Of a stretch of 64,000 nt of DNA, positions 48,678-56,326 are shown in pieces. The stretch covers positions 2,418,001 through 2,482,000 of the forward strand of contig CBDEUB010000002.1 in the NCBI GenBank assembly GCA_965243145.1. The letters run 5' to 3'. How positions within the stretch are numbered: position 1 is the first letter of the stretch; every line of letters starts with the position of its first letter. A program made the position numbers and the translations under genes. Under the pieces are notes generated by a model. It made no database searches and was not told the origin of the DNA. It saw only the letters and a list, made by a program, of their open reading frames with translations. This stretch comes from CBDBLK01 sp965243145. GTDB taxonomy: Bacteria; Bdellovibrionota; Bacteriovoracia; Bacteriovoracales; Bacteriovoracaceae.

Positions 48678-49518
48678 AAAATCCCCTTCCCGATTTTTTG
48701 CCCAGTCTTCCGGCCGAGACATATTGTTTGAGCAGTGGACAAGGGCGGTATTTGTCGTCGCCCAGGCCCGCTTGCAGGACTTGCATGATCGCCAAGCAGG
48801 TGTCCAGCCCGATAAAATCGGCCAGGGTCAAAGGCCCCATCGGCCAGTTGGTGCCCAATTTCATGCGGTCGATGTCTTCTCGGCAGGCCACTCCTTCGTA
48901 GAGGGCGTAGGCCGCCTCGTTGATCATGGGCATGAGGATGCGGTTGACGGCAAAGCCGGGCACATCTTTGGAGCGGATGCAGACTTTGCCCATCCCCTCG
49001 GCCACCTCTTCGATGAGGCCAAAACTTTGATCACTTGTCTCCAGGCCGCGGATGGCCTCCACCAGGGGCATGACCGGCACCGGATTCATAAAATGCATGC
49101 CCGCCACCCGCTCGGGCCGCTCGGTGACGGCGGCAATTTCAGTGATGGATATGGAGGAGGTGTTGCTGGCCAAAACCGCGTGGGCGCAGGCGATGCGGTC
49201 GAGTTGCCGAAAAATGTCGCATTTGATCCTCTTATCTTCGGTCGCCGCCTCGACGATGAGATCGCAATTTTCCAGTTGTTCCAGGTTATCCGCCAAGACC
49301 AGGCGTTTTAATGTGGATTCGGCGTGGGCATCGTCCCACTTGCCTTTTTCTACTCCCCGTTGAAGCTGTCTTTCAATAAAGGCCATGCTGGCCTCCAGGG
49401 ATTCCCGGGAAAGGTCAAAAACCTGCACGGCAAAACCGCTGGCGGCGGCCACTTGGGTAATGCCACGCCCCATCTGCCCGGCCCCCACCACTCCGATTTT
49501 CTCCACTGCCGCCTTCAT
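48664..49518 (-). CDS. 3-hydroxybutyryl/3-hydroxyacyl-CoA dehydrogenase
   Basis: 284 residues. The NAD-binding motif IGVVGAGQMGRGITQVAA, the catalytic His in VAGMHFMNPVPVMPLVE and the C-terminal GPLTLADFIGLDTCLAIM, KSGRGFYDY identify it. Start ATG 49518 with GAGG 5 bases upstream; a GTG two codons earlier is possible. First gene of the hbd-crt-acd operon for C4 CoA thioesters. A thiolase is not in the window. Confidence 0.93.
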   Translation of the reverse strand: MKAAVEKIGVVGAGQMGRGITQVAAASGFAVQVFDLSRESLEASMAFIERQLQRGVEKGKWDDAHAESTLKRLVLADNLEQLENCDLIVEAATEDKRIKCDIFRQLDRIACAHAVLASNTSSISITEIAAVTERPERVAGMHFMNPVPVMPLVEAIRGLETSDQSFGLIEEVAEGMGKVCIRSKDVPGFAVNRILMPMINEAAYALYEGVACREDIDRMKLGTNWPMGPLTLADFIGLDTCLAIMQVLQAGLGDDKYRPCPLLKQYVSAGRLGKKSGRGFYDYT

Positions 49519-49662
49519 ATTCACCTCACTTTTTGGCGATCATACTTTTACTGGATTTAATGATCAAGAATCCTCTTGGAAGTTTTCACGGGGGCCTTTG
49601 CCAATTGGAGAGTCTTGGGGTAAAAATGGCCGGTTATTTAATCTGGCCCAACAGGAGTTGTT

Positions 49663-49923
49663 ATGCCTCACCACAAATCGGCCAAAAAACGGGCCATACA
49701 GACTAAGGCCCGCACCGCCCGCAACCGTTCTCAAATGTCGGCAGCGCGGACAGCGGTGAAAAAAGTGCACACCGCCATTTCAAGTCAAGATAAAAAGGCG
49801 GCCCTTGCGGGAATCCCCACGGTGCAATCTTTGCTCGCCCGCCTGGCCAAAAGAGGGGTTATCTCACGCAATACGGCCGCCCGCAAAACCAGTCGCCTGG
49901 CCTCTCTGCTCGGGCGTCTTTAA
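49663..49923 (+). CDS. rpsT: 30S ribosomal protein S20
   Basis: 86 residues, start MPHHKSAKKRAIQTKARTAR, C-terminal ISRNTAARKTSRLASLLGRL, as in bacterial S20, which binds 16S rRNA in the small subunit. CAGGAG lies 5 bases before the ATG. Monocistronic, followed by an element relic and a terminator. Confidence 0.96.
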   Translation: MPHHKSAKKRAIQTKARTARNRSQMSAARTAVKKVHTAISSQDKKAALAGIPTVQSLLARLAKRGVISRNTAARKTSRLASLLGRL

Positions 49924-49928
49924 GAACT

Positions 49929-49952
49929 ATGGCCTGAAGTGTGGCCCGTTAC
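49929..49952 (+). repeat. Solo end of the palindromic element (relic F)
   Basis: ATGGCCTGAAGTGTGGCCCG followed by TTAC matches the right end of the element (ATGGCCTGAAGTGTGAGCAG, TTAC) at 21 of 24 bases. It starts 5 bases after the rpsT stop. No partner end is found nearby, so this is a truncated or excised copy. Confidence 0.7.
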
Positions 49953-49959
49953 AAAAAAA

Positions 49960-49983
49960 AAGGGCCTTTTTTAAAAGGCCCTT
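49960..49983. terminator. Bidirectional terminator between rpsT and the convergent secreted-protein gene
   Basis: AAGGGCCTTTT (49960-49970) and AAAAGGCCCTT (49973-49983) form an 11-bp stem, with A-run upstream and T-rich sequence downstream, usable on both strands. Confidence 0.85.
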
Positions 49984-50015
49984 CTTTGCTTGTATCGAAA
50001 ATTTGAGTCGGATTT

Positions 50016-51005
50016 TTAGTTGAAGTAACAATCCCTGGCGCGGAGGTCTTCCAGTGCGTTACGCCGAGCGGGGTCGTCTCCGGCCCGTCTGGCAAAGGCA
50101 TTAAAGAAGGCCTCTTTTTTGCTGACTTGGGAACTTCCTTCGTTGGCGGCCTCTCTCAGTGCCACCGTCATATTGGCCAAAAATTCCTGTTCGCCATTGT
50201 TGCTCTCGGCGACCAGTCTCCACAAGTTGTGGGAATTGTCGGCGTCCACCAAGTGCACTTGGCCATTGGGCCGGCGGGAGATTTCCATCACCGCCTGGAT
50301 GTATTCCCTCTCGACGGCATTGGCCGGGGAACCCCTTTGGGCCATGGCCAAAAAGGCCGCCAGAGTCCTCTTTTCTTCAGGTTTTACCAAAGAGAGGTCG
50401 CCCCTGACATTGAGTTGGCGCATCCAAGTGTTGATACGGCGATCGACCTGCCTGGGGTTGTTGGGGATGCCGTTCATCACCGTTTGCACACGGGGGTTTT
50501 CTCCCGTCTCGCGCAAAACGAAGTCGATGCCGTGCTGGTTGAAGGCATCATCCACGCAACTGGTACAACTCATAATGGTGCTGCGGCCAGTGCCGTAGCG
50601 GTTGCCCAAGCGCATGAAACCGTTGATGACATTTGTCCAGTCGCTCTTGGAAAGAGAGGTTGCCTCTCTATCGAGCAGGGCCACAAGTTGTTGCCTGACG
50701 GCCAGGTCTTCGGGGGTGACATCGAGGGCGGTCAACCGGCCTCGCAGGGCGGCCTCTGTAGTAATTATTGCACCTTCGTTAAGTGCCGCTACCGACTGGC
50801 GGATATAATTCTCCAACTGTGCCGCCCGGGTGGCATCGAAACCATGGGGGGCCAAGAGTCTGGAGATGCCAGCACTTTCTCCTACCAGATTGTCGCTACC
50901 TCTGACTAGCATTTTAATCAGGGTGCCGTTGGCGTTCGCATAAAAACTCACGCCCAATAAAGTCAAAACGCAAAACCAAGTTCTCAACCAATTTCTCATC
51001 GACAT
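50016..51005 (-). CDS. Secreted protein of unknown function
   Basis: 329 residues from ATG 51005 (MSMRNWLRTWFCVLTLLGVS, signal peptide) with GGGAGG 4 bases upstream. The mature part is helical with a CTSC pair and a terminal CYF. A central segment (LVALLDREATSLSKSDWTNV, INGFMRLGNRYGTG) is shared with the smaller secreted protein at 53361, so the two are distant paralogues flanking the scramblase genes. No family recognised. Same strand as the scramblases, so possibly one secretion-related cluster. Confidence 0.65.
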   Translation of the reverse strand: MSMRNWLRTWFCVLTLLGVSFYANANGTLIKMLVRGSDNLVGESAGISRLLAPHGFDATRAAQLENYIRQSVAALNEGAIITTEAALRGRLTALDVTPEDLAVRQQLVALLDREATSLSKSDWTNVINGFMRLGNRYGTGRSTIMSCTSCVDDAFNQHGIDFVLRETGENPRVQTVMNGIPNNPRQVDRRINTWMRQLNVRGDLSLVKPEEKRTLAAFLAMAQRGSPANAVEREYIQAVMEISRRPNGQVHLVDADNSHNLWRLVAESNNGEQEFLANMTVALREAANEGSSQVSKKEAFFNAFARRAGDDPARRNALEDLRARDCYFN

Positions 51006-51166
51006 GTAACCTCCCAATGAGTTTTGAGTTAATTCAACCCCTCCCTAGAGGTTGAAAGTTAGGGGCAAAATAGGCCACCCGATTTGGCCTGTCAAGGGGT
51101 CGATTCCAACCGTGTAAAAATGACATGGTTGGGCCGCAATTTTAAAGACTCTATGCATAAAATCCC

Positions 51167-51916
51167 TCAATCCCTGGCCGATTGCTCATAACAGTCCATA
51201 TCGATGGCGAAGGCGGCGGCCAGAAAAATGGCCTTTTCAGCGTTGTTGTAGGTGCTGGGAAACTCCACCAAGAAGGTGTCGGCATCGGTCATGGCCTCCT
51301 TTAAGAGTCCACCATATTGCTTGGAAATTTTGCCAATTTCGCGGCCATCGGCATCGAATAGGGGGAAGTCCTTGGATTTAAAGGGGTTGAGCCGTTTGAA
51401 CACGGAGGATTTGATACTGCCAATTACCCGCCCTCCCTGGGATGAACACAGTTCGTAGACTTTGCTGGTGAGGGACATGCGCTGTCTGACGGTGCCGAGA
51501 GGGGTTTCCCGCGCCGAAACGGTCATTTTTGCCATGAGCCATTCAAAGGGTTTGCTGAGTCGCAGCACCTCCTCCCGGTTTTGGTTTAAAAGGGCGATTT
51601 CCAGGGAGCGGTTGTCCCCCATAAACTGGCGTTTGAGGAACCCTTTGAAACCTTGGGATAGTTCGCCGGCGGCTCCCAGGGTTTGGCCTTCGGGGGTGTG
51701 GATGCTGTAGCGGTTGCGGGTTTCCAGGTTAAAGGCGGCCTCTTCCCACTCTATTCCCTGCTTGACCACCATGGCGTTGTGGCCATCGAAAAATTCTCCC
51801 AGGGTCTGCTCTATGGCCAACAGGGCCTTGGCATCGTCGTGGCAGTCGTCATTGGCCGAAGCGGGGGCAATGTTAATCCATAAAAGAAAAGAAGTGAGAG
51901 TGAGAAAAAATCCCAT
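51167..51916 (-). CDS. Secreted phospholipid scramblase-family protein 1
   Basis: 249 residues with a signal peptide (MGFFLTLTSFLLWINIAPASA) and a strong AGGAGG site. The rest aligns with animal phospholipid scramblases over their whole beta-barrel domain: RNRYSIHTPEGQTLGAAGEL, EEVLRLSKPFEWL (compare ERPLRC), CSSQGGRVIGSIKSS, and particularly REIGKISKQYGGLLKEAMTD, ADTFLVEFPSTYNNAEKAIF, LAAAFAIDMDCYE, which parallels the PLSCR1 segment GKISKHWTGILREAFTDADN. The acidic DAD of the PLSCR1 calcium-binding loop is kept. The last part is the hydrophobic helix that PLSCR1 uses as membrane anchor. Export would place it in the periplasm or outside. Scramblase activity is unproven; family identity is strong. 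Confidence 0.85.
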   Translation of the reverse strand: MGFFLTLTSFLLWINIAPASANDDCHDDAKALLAIEQTLGEFFDGHNAMVVKQGIEWEEAAFNLETRNRYSIHTPEGQTLGAAGELSQGFKGFLKRQFMGDNRSLEIALLNQNREEVLRLSKPFEWLMAKMTVSARETPLGTVRQRMSLTSKVYELCSSQGGRVIGSIKSSVFKRLNPFKSKDFPLFDADGREIGKISKQYGGLLKEAMTDADTFLVEFPSTYNNAEKAIFLAAAFAIDMDCYEQSARD

Positions 51917-52001
51917 GGGAACCTCCTAAGGTTGGGGTTAGAGAAAGCACCACTAGAATTTTCCCCGCCTTCTTTTGGGCCGTCAAATCCTAAAACAGCT
52001 T

Positions 52002-52691
52002 TTAAAAGCAGTCCAATTTGAGAGCAAAGGCGGCGGCCAATAGCAGGGCCTTTTCACTGGGCGTCCACTCTTCGGGAAATTTCACCACCAAGTCTTGGTT
52101 GGCCAATTCTACGGGGCGCAGCAGAGAGGGATACCTCCTGACCAGGCCAATTTGTTCTCCCGCCTCATTTAAGAGGGGGTAGTCGTACTGGAAGTAGAAT
52201 TCGTTTTGGTGAGTCACTTTGCTGGGGTTGCCGATGTTTCCCAAAACGCCCTTTTGAGAGGAACACAATTGGTAGACTTGTTGGTTGTTGTCTTTCAGGG
52301 CCAATTCCACGCTGCCGAGGGGTGTCCCCTGGGCCGAAATGGTCATTTTGTATTTTCCCTGGGGGAAGTCAAAATCCAGGATGCCCTCCACGGGGCCATA
52401 TACATCGGGCCACTCTTCTCCGCCCCGGTCGATTACGGCGAGCTTGAAAACTTCCTTTTCTCGGTATTTTTCCACCGCCATAAAATCCAATTGCTGGCCC
52501 TCGGAATCAAAGAAGCGGTATTGGTCGAAAGTTTCCGGTTCGTTCCAACTTTTCTCCCGTTTGATGGCCAATGAGTCCAAACCGTTGAACAAGCTTCCCA
52601 AAATGGCATTGCAGTCGCCGCTGGCCCAGGCCGGGGTTGCCACTGCCGTCCACAAAAGGAAAAAAGTTAAAAAATGTTGAAATAGTTTCAT
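52002..52691 (-). CDS. Secreted phospholipid scramblase-family protein 2 (divergent)
   Basis: 229 residues from ATG 52691 (MKLFQHFLTFFLLWTAVATP, signal peptide, cleavage after AWA), with GGGAGTG upstream; the open frame beyond it overlaps gene 3 and is rejected. It keeps the layout of the other two: YRFFDSEGQQLDFMAVEKYR, QGTPLGSVELALKDNNQQVY, CSSQKGVLGNIGNPSK, GEQIGLVRRYPSLLRPVELA, NQDLVVKFPEEWTPSEKALL, LAAAFALKLDCF. The acidic calcium-loop residues are partly replaced (ANQD instead of TDAD). Confidence 0.78.
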   Translation of the reverse strand: MKLFQHFLTFFLLWTAVATPAWASGDCNAILGSLFNGLDSLAIKREKSWNEPETFDQYRFFDSEGQQLDFMAVEKYREKEVFKLAVIDRGGEEWPDVYGPVEGILDFDFPQGKYKMTISAQGTPLGSVELALKDNNQQVYQLCSSQKGVLGNIGNPSKVTHQNEFYFQYDYPLLNEAGEQIGLVRRYPSLLRPVELANQDLVVKFPEEWTPSEKALLLAAAFALKLDCF

Positions 52692-52719
52692 GTGGAGCAC
52701 TCCCTGTTGGCCAAAAATA

Positions 52720-53364
52720 TTAGCGCTCGAAAAAATCCAGGTCAATGGTGAGGGCGGTGGCCAATAAGAGGGCCTTCTCGCTGGCCCGCCAGGCCGAGGG
52801 GAATTGAACCGAGAAAGTGTCGGCATCGGTGAGGCCTTCGCGCAGGAATCCGCCCCACTGTTTGGCCACGCGGCCGATGGTTTGGCCACGGTCATCGATC
52901 AGAGGGAAAGTCCACGGCCGCCACAGGGGGGATTTTATTTTGCCCAAAAGACTTCCACGAGTTGTGCAATAGACGCTGTAAACCCTGTTGATCAAGCTCA
53001 AGCGCCGTTTGATAATACCGAGCAGGTGGCGCTCCCCCAAAAAAACTTGCATGGTGGAGAAATACAGGCAGGCGGGGCGCGCAAAACGCAAAATTTCCCT
53101 CCGTTGGGGATCGGAAACCACAATGTCTAACGAGCGGTACTTTCTGAGGGATTGGCGTTTAATGTGGCCGATGGCCCCTCCTTCCCGCTCGGCGGCAAAT
53201 CCCCATTTGCTTCCGTCCCGCTTGAGGATTTGGTATTTGTTGCGCATTTCCCCCATGAGCATCTCTGACCAACCTTCCTCCTGTCTGACGGTCAGGGATT
53301 TGCACCCCTCAAAGAGTTCTTGGAGTTGCACATCCAGTGCGGATTTACCGGCATTGTTTGTCAC
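52720..53364 (-). CDS. Phospholipid scramblase-family protein 3 (no signal peptide)
   Basis: 214 residues from a GTG at 53364 overlapping the stop of the upstream gene (GTGA). Same fold as genes 1 and 2: RNKYQILKRDGSKWGFAAER, RREILRFARPACLYFSTM, TTRGSLLGKIKSPLWRPWTF, PLIDDRGQTIGRVAKQWGGF, LREGLTDADTFSVQFPSAWR, ASEKALLLATALTIDLDFFE. The TDAD calcium-loop residues are present. It lacks a signal peptide, unlike its two neighbours, so it would act in the cytoplasm or be secreted by another route. Third member of a tandem family. Confidence 0.83.
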   Translation of the reverse strand: MTNNAGKSALDVQLQELFEGCKSLTVRQEEGWSEMLMGEMRNKYQILKRDGSKWGFAAEREGGAIGHIKRQSLRKYRSLDIVVSDPQRREILRFARPACLYFSTMQVFLGERHLLGIIKRRLSLINRVYSVYCTTRGSLLGKIKSPLWRPWTFPLIDDRGQTIGRVAKQWGGFLREGLTDADTFSVQFPSAWRASEKALLLATALTIDLDFFER

Positions 53365-53870
53365 GGTTTGTTAAAACCTTGGCCATAGAGTCTATTGAAG
53401 AACACCAGCAGGTTGATGGCCTCATTCCAGTCCGCCTCTCGATAATGCTCTACTTCCTTGTCGAGAAGTTCCAAAAGCCGTGCGTGTTGCTCTACGCAAC
53501 AAGGGTTGTCGATGACCAGGGAGCGAAGAGTGTGAAGGGCGTGGATGCGCTTTCTGGTGTCCAAGTCAAAACTGTGGATGGGACTCGCTTGCAGGTGTTC
53601 CCGCGGGGTGCTGTCTGTGGCCAAAAAATTGTGGCCGAAGGAATCGAGGGATTTGAAAATGCGGCCTTCGGCCAGTTTAGCGATGGTTTTGCGGTATCCC
53701 ATCGCAGTTTCTAGTCTTTCGCTTATGTTGTCTCCCCGTTTCAACAAAATGGCCAAGGTTTCTTTGCAACTGGCCCCGGTGCTGCCTTTGGCATTCTCTT
53801 GAATGATCCAAGCTAGGGCCAGGCCGATCAGGATGACTATGTGTTTCAAGTTAAAGTGTGAAGTTTTCAA
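53361..53870 (-). CDS. Small secreted protein, truncated paralogue of the 50016 gene
   Basis: 169 residues with a signal/anchor (HIVILIGLALAWIIQE). The C-terminal part (LLELLDKEVEHYREADWNEA, INLLVFFNRLYGQGFNKP) aligns with the middle of the 50016-51005 protein, then stops where that protein continues into its cysteine-containing second half. It overlaps scramblase gene 3 by 4 bases, so it is cotranslated with it. Function unknown. Confidence 0.65.
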   Translation of the reverse strand: MKTSHFNLKHIVILIGLALAWIIQENAKGSTGASCKETLAILLKRGDNISERLETAMGYRKTIAKLAEGRIFKSLDSFGHNFLATDSTPREHLQASPIHSFDLDTRKRIHALHTLRSLVIDNPCCVEQHARLLELLDKEVEHYREADWNEAINLLVFFNRLYGQGFNKP

Positions 53871-53995
53871 TATGGGGAAAGATTTTATGGCCTTAAATGG
53901 TGAATGTCAAAACGGGCGATGGGCCACTTGACGGCGGTGGGCCTTTTCCCCTAGAGTTTGTCCACTGTTCCCAACCCTGGCCAGGAGACCGTTTT

Positions 53996-56314
53996 ATGAG
54001 AACTCTTATTTTACCCTTGGCGATTCTCCTTTTCTTTAATTCTTACGCACAGCGTCCTCCAAATATTTTAGACGATTTGAGAGTGCAAATTGAAAGGGTG
54101 TTATTGGCCCAATACGGCCTTGGCGACCAGGTGAAGGTCATCCACCACAGCGTGGGGCCGAAGGCCTTTGGCGAGGGAGTGCGCAAGTTGCACGATGCTT
54201 TAGCGGCCGTTCAGGAGGAATCCCAACGAATCTCTCTCAAAGGCCTGAAAAATATTTTTATCACTGGCCAGGCCGAATTTAAGGTGGTCGAACGATCGCG
54301 TCCCAAGGGAGAGTTTGATTTGCACATGCCGGCCTTCACTCCCGCCGATGCCCTCTATTCTTTGATCGGCCACCATGTGGCACTTTACCGCCAGGCCCGG
54401 TTTTTGAGGCAGAAAGCGGAACAGATTTTGAAGGATGCCCACAACTATCGGGGGGGAGGCATTTTCTTTAACCCACGAGACACTCAAAGTGCGGATGTCA
54501 TTGCCGTTTTGGAACAATTCCGCCGCGCTCTCGAAGGTGAGGATGCCGTCAAAGATTTTGAAGGTATCAATCGCATTTTCTTTACCAATGCCAGTGTTCG
54601 AGAAACCAAAATTCAAACTTATCAGCGCACCGACAAGATCGACCTGTTTATTTCCCGCACCACTCCCGGGCCAGAAATGATGCCCGCTCTGGCCGCCGAA
54701 TTGTATTTATACCAGCTCAAAAAGCGAATTTTGCAAAAGTTGGTGGACTGTTGCCAGTACCAAAACCGGGATCGGCACATTGTGGTGGGGGGCAATTTGC
54801 GCCGGGAAGATGTGGTGGCCACCCTGGAACAGCTGGATCGGGAATTGAGTTCCGCCAACTTTAAACTTCCTCTGGAAACCTTTGGGCGGCTATTTTTGTC
54901 CGCAGTGAGCGACGAGATCGCCATCCACAGTCGGGGCAACGCTTGGAACGACCTCTCCCTTCCGGTTCGGAGTGCCTCGGAATTGGAAGAAGAAGAGGAA
55001 GGGACGGCCCCCCTGCTCCCGCGCATTGCTGCTAAAATCGAACAGCACCACAGGTTGCAAGATTTGCAGGAGGAAATTTTGCAACTGTTGCAGCAGCAAT
55101 ACGGTTATCAGGGCAAGGCGGCCAGTCCCGAGAGGGGAGTGGGCGAAGACGACTTTTTGGCCACTTTGCAGGGATTGAGAGAGGGATTGCTCGAAGAAGG
55201 TGCCCTTCCGGGCATGAAGAGCATTGCCGAGCTGGTGGTTCACGGTGGGGAGGATGTGGAAATCATGCGCATATCGTCCCGCTCGCAAAGACTGAATGGC
55301 CGGTTTCAACTCTTCCTTCCGGCGGGGGTGGAGCACCGGGGCCTGTGGCCTCTCATCTTGGAGAAACTTCACTATCACGATGTGATGAACAAAACCGAAA
55401 TTTTGCTCCGGGAACGCAATTACCGGGGTACTGCTGGGCCGACTGCTTCGGGCAGAGTCGAGGCGCAAAAGTTTTCCCAGGCCATGGAGCATTTGGGGGA
55501 GGCCTTGCGCTCCAGCGACCTCACCCTCAATTTTTCCAATGTCAGCACCATTTCCATTTCCAAAGATGAGGGCGGGGTGTGGACTCGCCGCTACCGCGAC
55601 GAGAGTTTGGGCCTGTATATTTCCACGGATGTTGCTCCCGAATTTTTGGCCCCTCTCATTTACGCCACCTTGTTGTCGCCGGAACAATTGGCCGACAGGT
55701 TGGCCAGAGCTTTGAAAGAGCGCGGATTCCGGGGTTCTTCGCCGAGGGGGCGCTCTTCCCTGGGGGTTTCTCTCACCGACCACCTCCGGGCAATGGCCCA
55801 TTTGTGGGTGAGTCTGCACACTTCCCGCCTCAATGTCGATCTGTCCAGTGTGAAAAGTTTGTTAATTGGCAAAACCAGGGGACGGATTTGGAATCCCAGC
55901 GAAAATGCCTTTGTCGTCCCCCACAACTTGCTCACAGAAATTCCCTCCGATGCTTTTTGGGCCAGGTTGGTGCTGCCCCAAATCCGGGCCGAAGTGGAGA
56001 ATGTGTTAGTGAATCTTGGCCACCGGGGCCTGATCCGGCCGTCTTGGAGTTCTGGCCAGGAAGATTTTGCCCGTGGCATGGGACAGTTGTGGTCGGCCCT
56101 CAAGAGTGAAGGAGCGGAAGAGCAACTGAACTCCGTTGGAGGTTTCGTCGTCATCAATCAAATCTTTATAGTTTCGGAACGCCTTGAGTCTCCGTGGGCC
56201 TATTATTATCCTTGGCCTGTACACGAAGAGGAAAAACGAGTCAATTTATACATTCCTGCCGACACCGATGCCGATGACATTCTGCCTTTCATGGTTTCGG
56301 CCATACAAGAATAA
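53996..56314 (+). CDS. Giant secreted protein made of about seven ~105-residue repeats
   Basis: 772 residues from ATG 53996 (MRTLILPLAILLFFNSYAQ, signal peptide) with AGGAGAC 8 bases upstream; a 33-codon in-frame extension upstream lacks similarity and is not used. Each module has (i) a helix ending in a motif like LLxxxYxYxG (ILKDAHNYRGGG, LLQQQYGYQGKA, LLRERNYRGTAG), (ii) a helix (VLEQFRRALEG, LQGLREGLLEEG), (iii) a strand (GINRIFFTN, SIAELVVHG, NVSTISISK) and (iv) a last strand (LQLFLPAGV, LGLYISTDV, VNLYIPADT) and linker. The repeats are diverged. Same family as the next gene. No known domain recognised; possible surface or periplasmic scaffold. Confidence 0.72.
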   Translation: MRTLILPLAILLFFNSYAQRPPNILDDLRVQIERVLLAQYGLGDQVKVIHHSVGPKAFGEGVRKLHDALAAVQEESQRISLKGLKNIFITGQAEFKVVERSRPKGEFDLHMPAFTPADALYSLIGHHVALYRQARFLRQKAEQILKDAHNYRGGGIFFNPRDTQSADVIAVLEQFRRALEGEDAVKDFEGINRIFFTNASVRETKIQTYQRTDKIDLFISRTTPGPEMMPALAAELYLYQLKKRILQKLVDCCQYQNRDRHIVVGGNLRREDVVATLEQLDRELSSANFKLPLETFGRLFLSAVSDEIAIHSRGNAWNDLSLPVRSASELEEEEEGTAPLLPRIAAKIEQHHRLQDLQEEILQLLQQQYGYQGKAASPERGVGEDDFLATLQGLREGLLEEGALPGMKSIAELVVHGGEDVEIMRISSRSQRLNGRFQLFLPAGVEHRGLWPLILEKLHYHDVMNKTEILLRERNYRGTAGPTASGRVEAQKFSQAMEHLGEALRSSDLTLNFSNVSTISISKDEGGVWTRRYRDESLGLYISTDVAPEFLAPLIYATLLSPEQLADRLARALKERGFRGSSPRGRSSLGVSLTDHLRAMAHLWVSLHTSRLNVDLSSVKSLLIGKTRGRIWNPSENAFVVPHNLLTEIPSDAFWARLVLPQIRAEVENVLVNLGHRGLIRPSWSSGQEDFARGMGQLWSALKSEGAEEQLNSVGGFVVINQIFIVSERLESPWAYYYPWPVHEEEKRVNLYIPADTDADDILPFMVSAIQE

Positions 56315-56326
56315 GCGAGGTTCAAC

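Noticed and set aside
52692..52895. N-terminal extension of scramblase gene 2
   Set aside because: The extension is the shadow of scramblase gene 3; the signal peptide and ribosome site identify the start at 52691.
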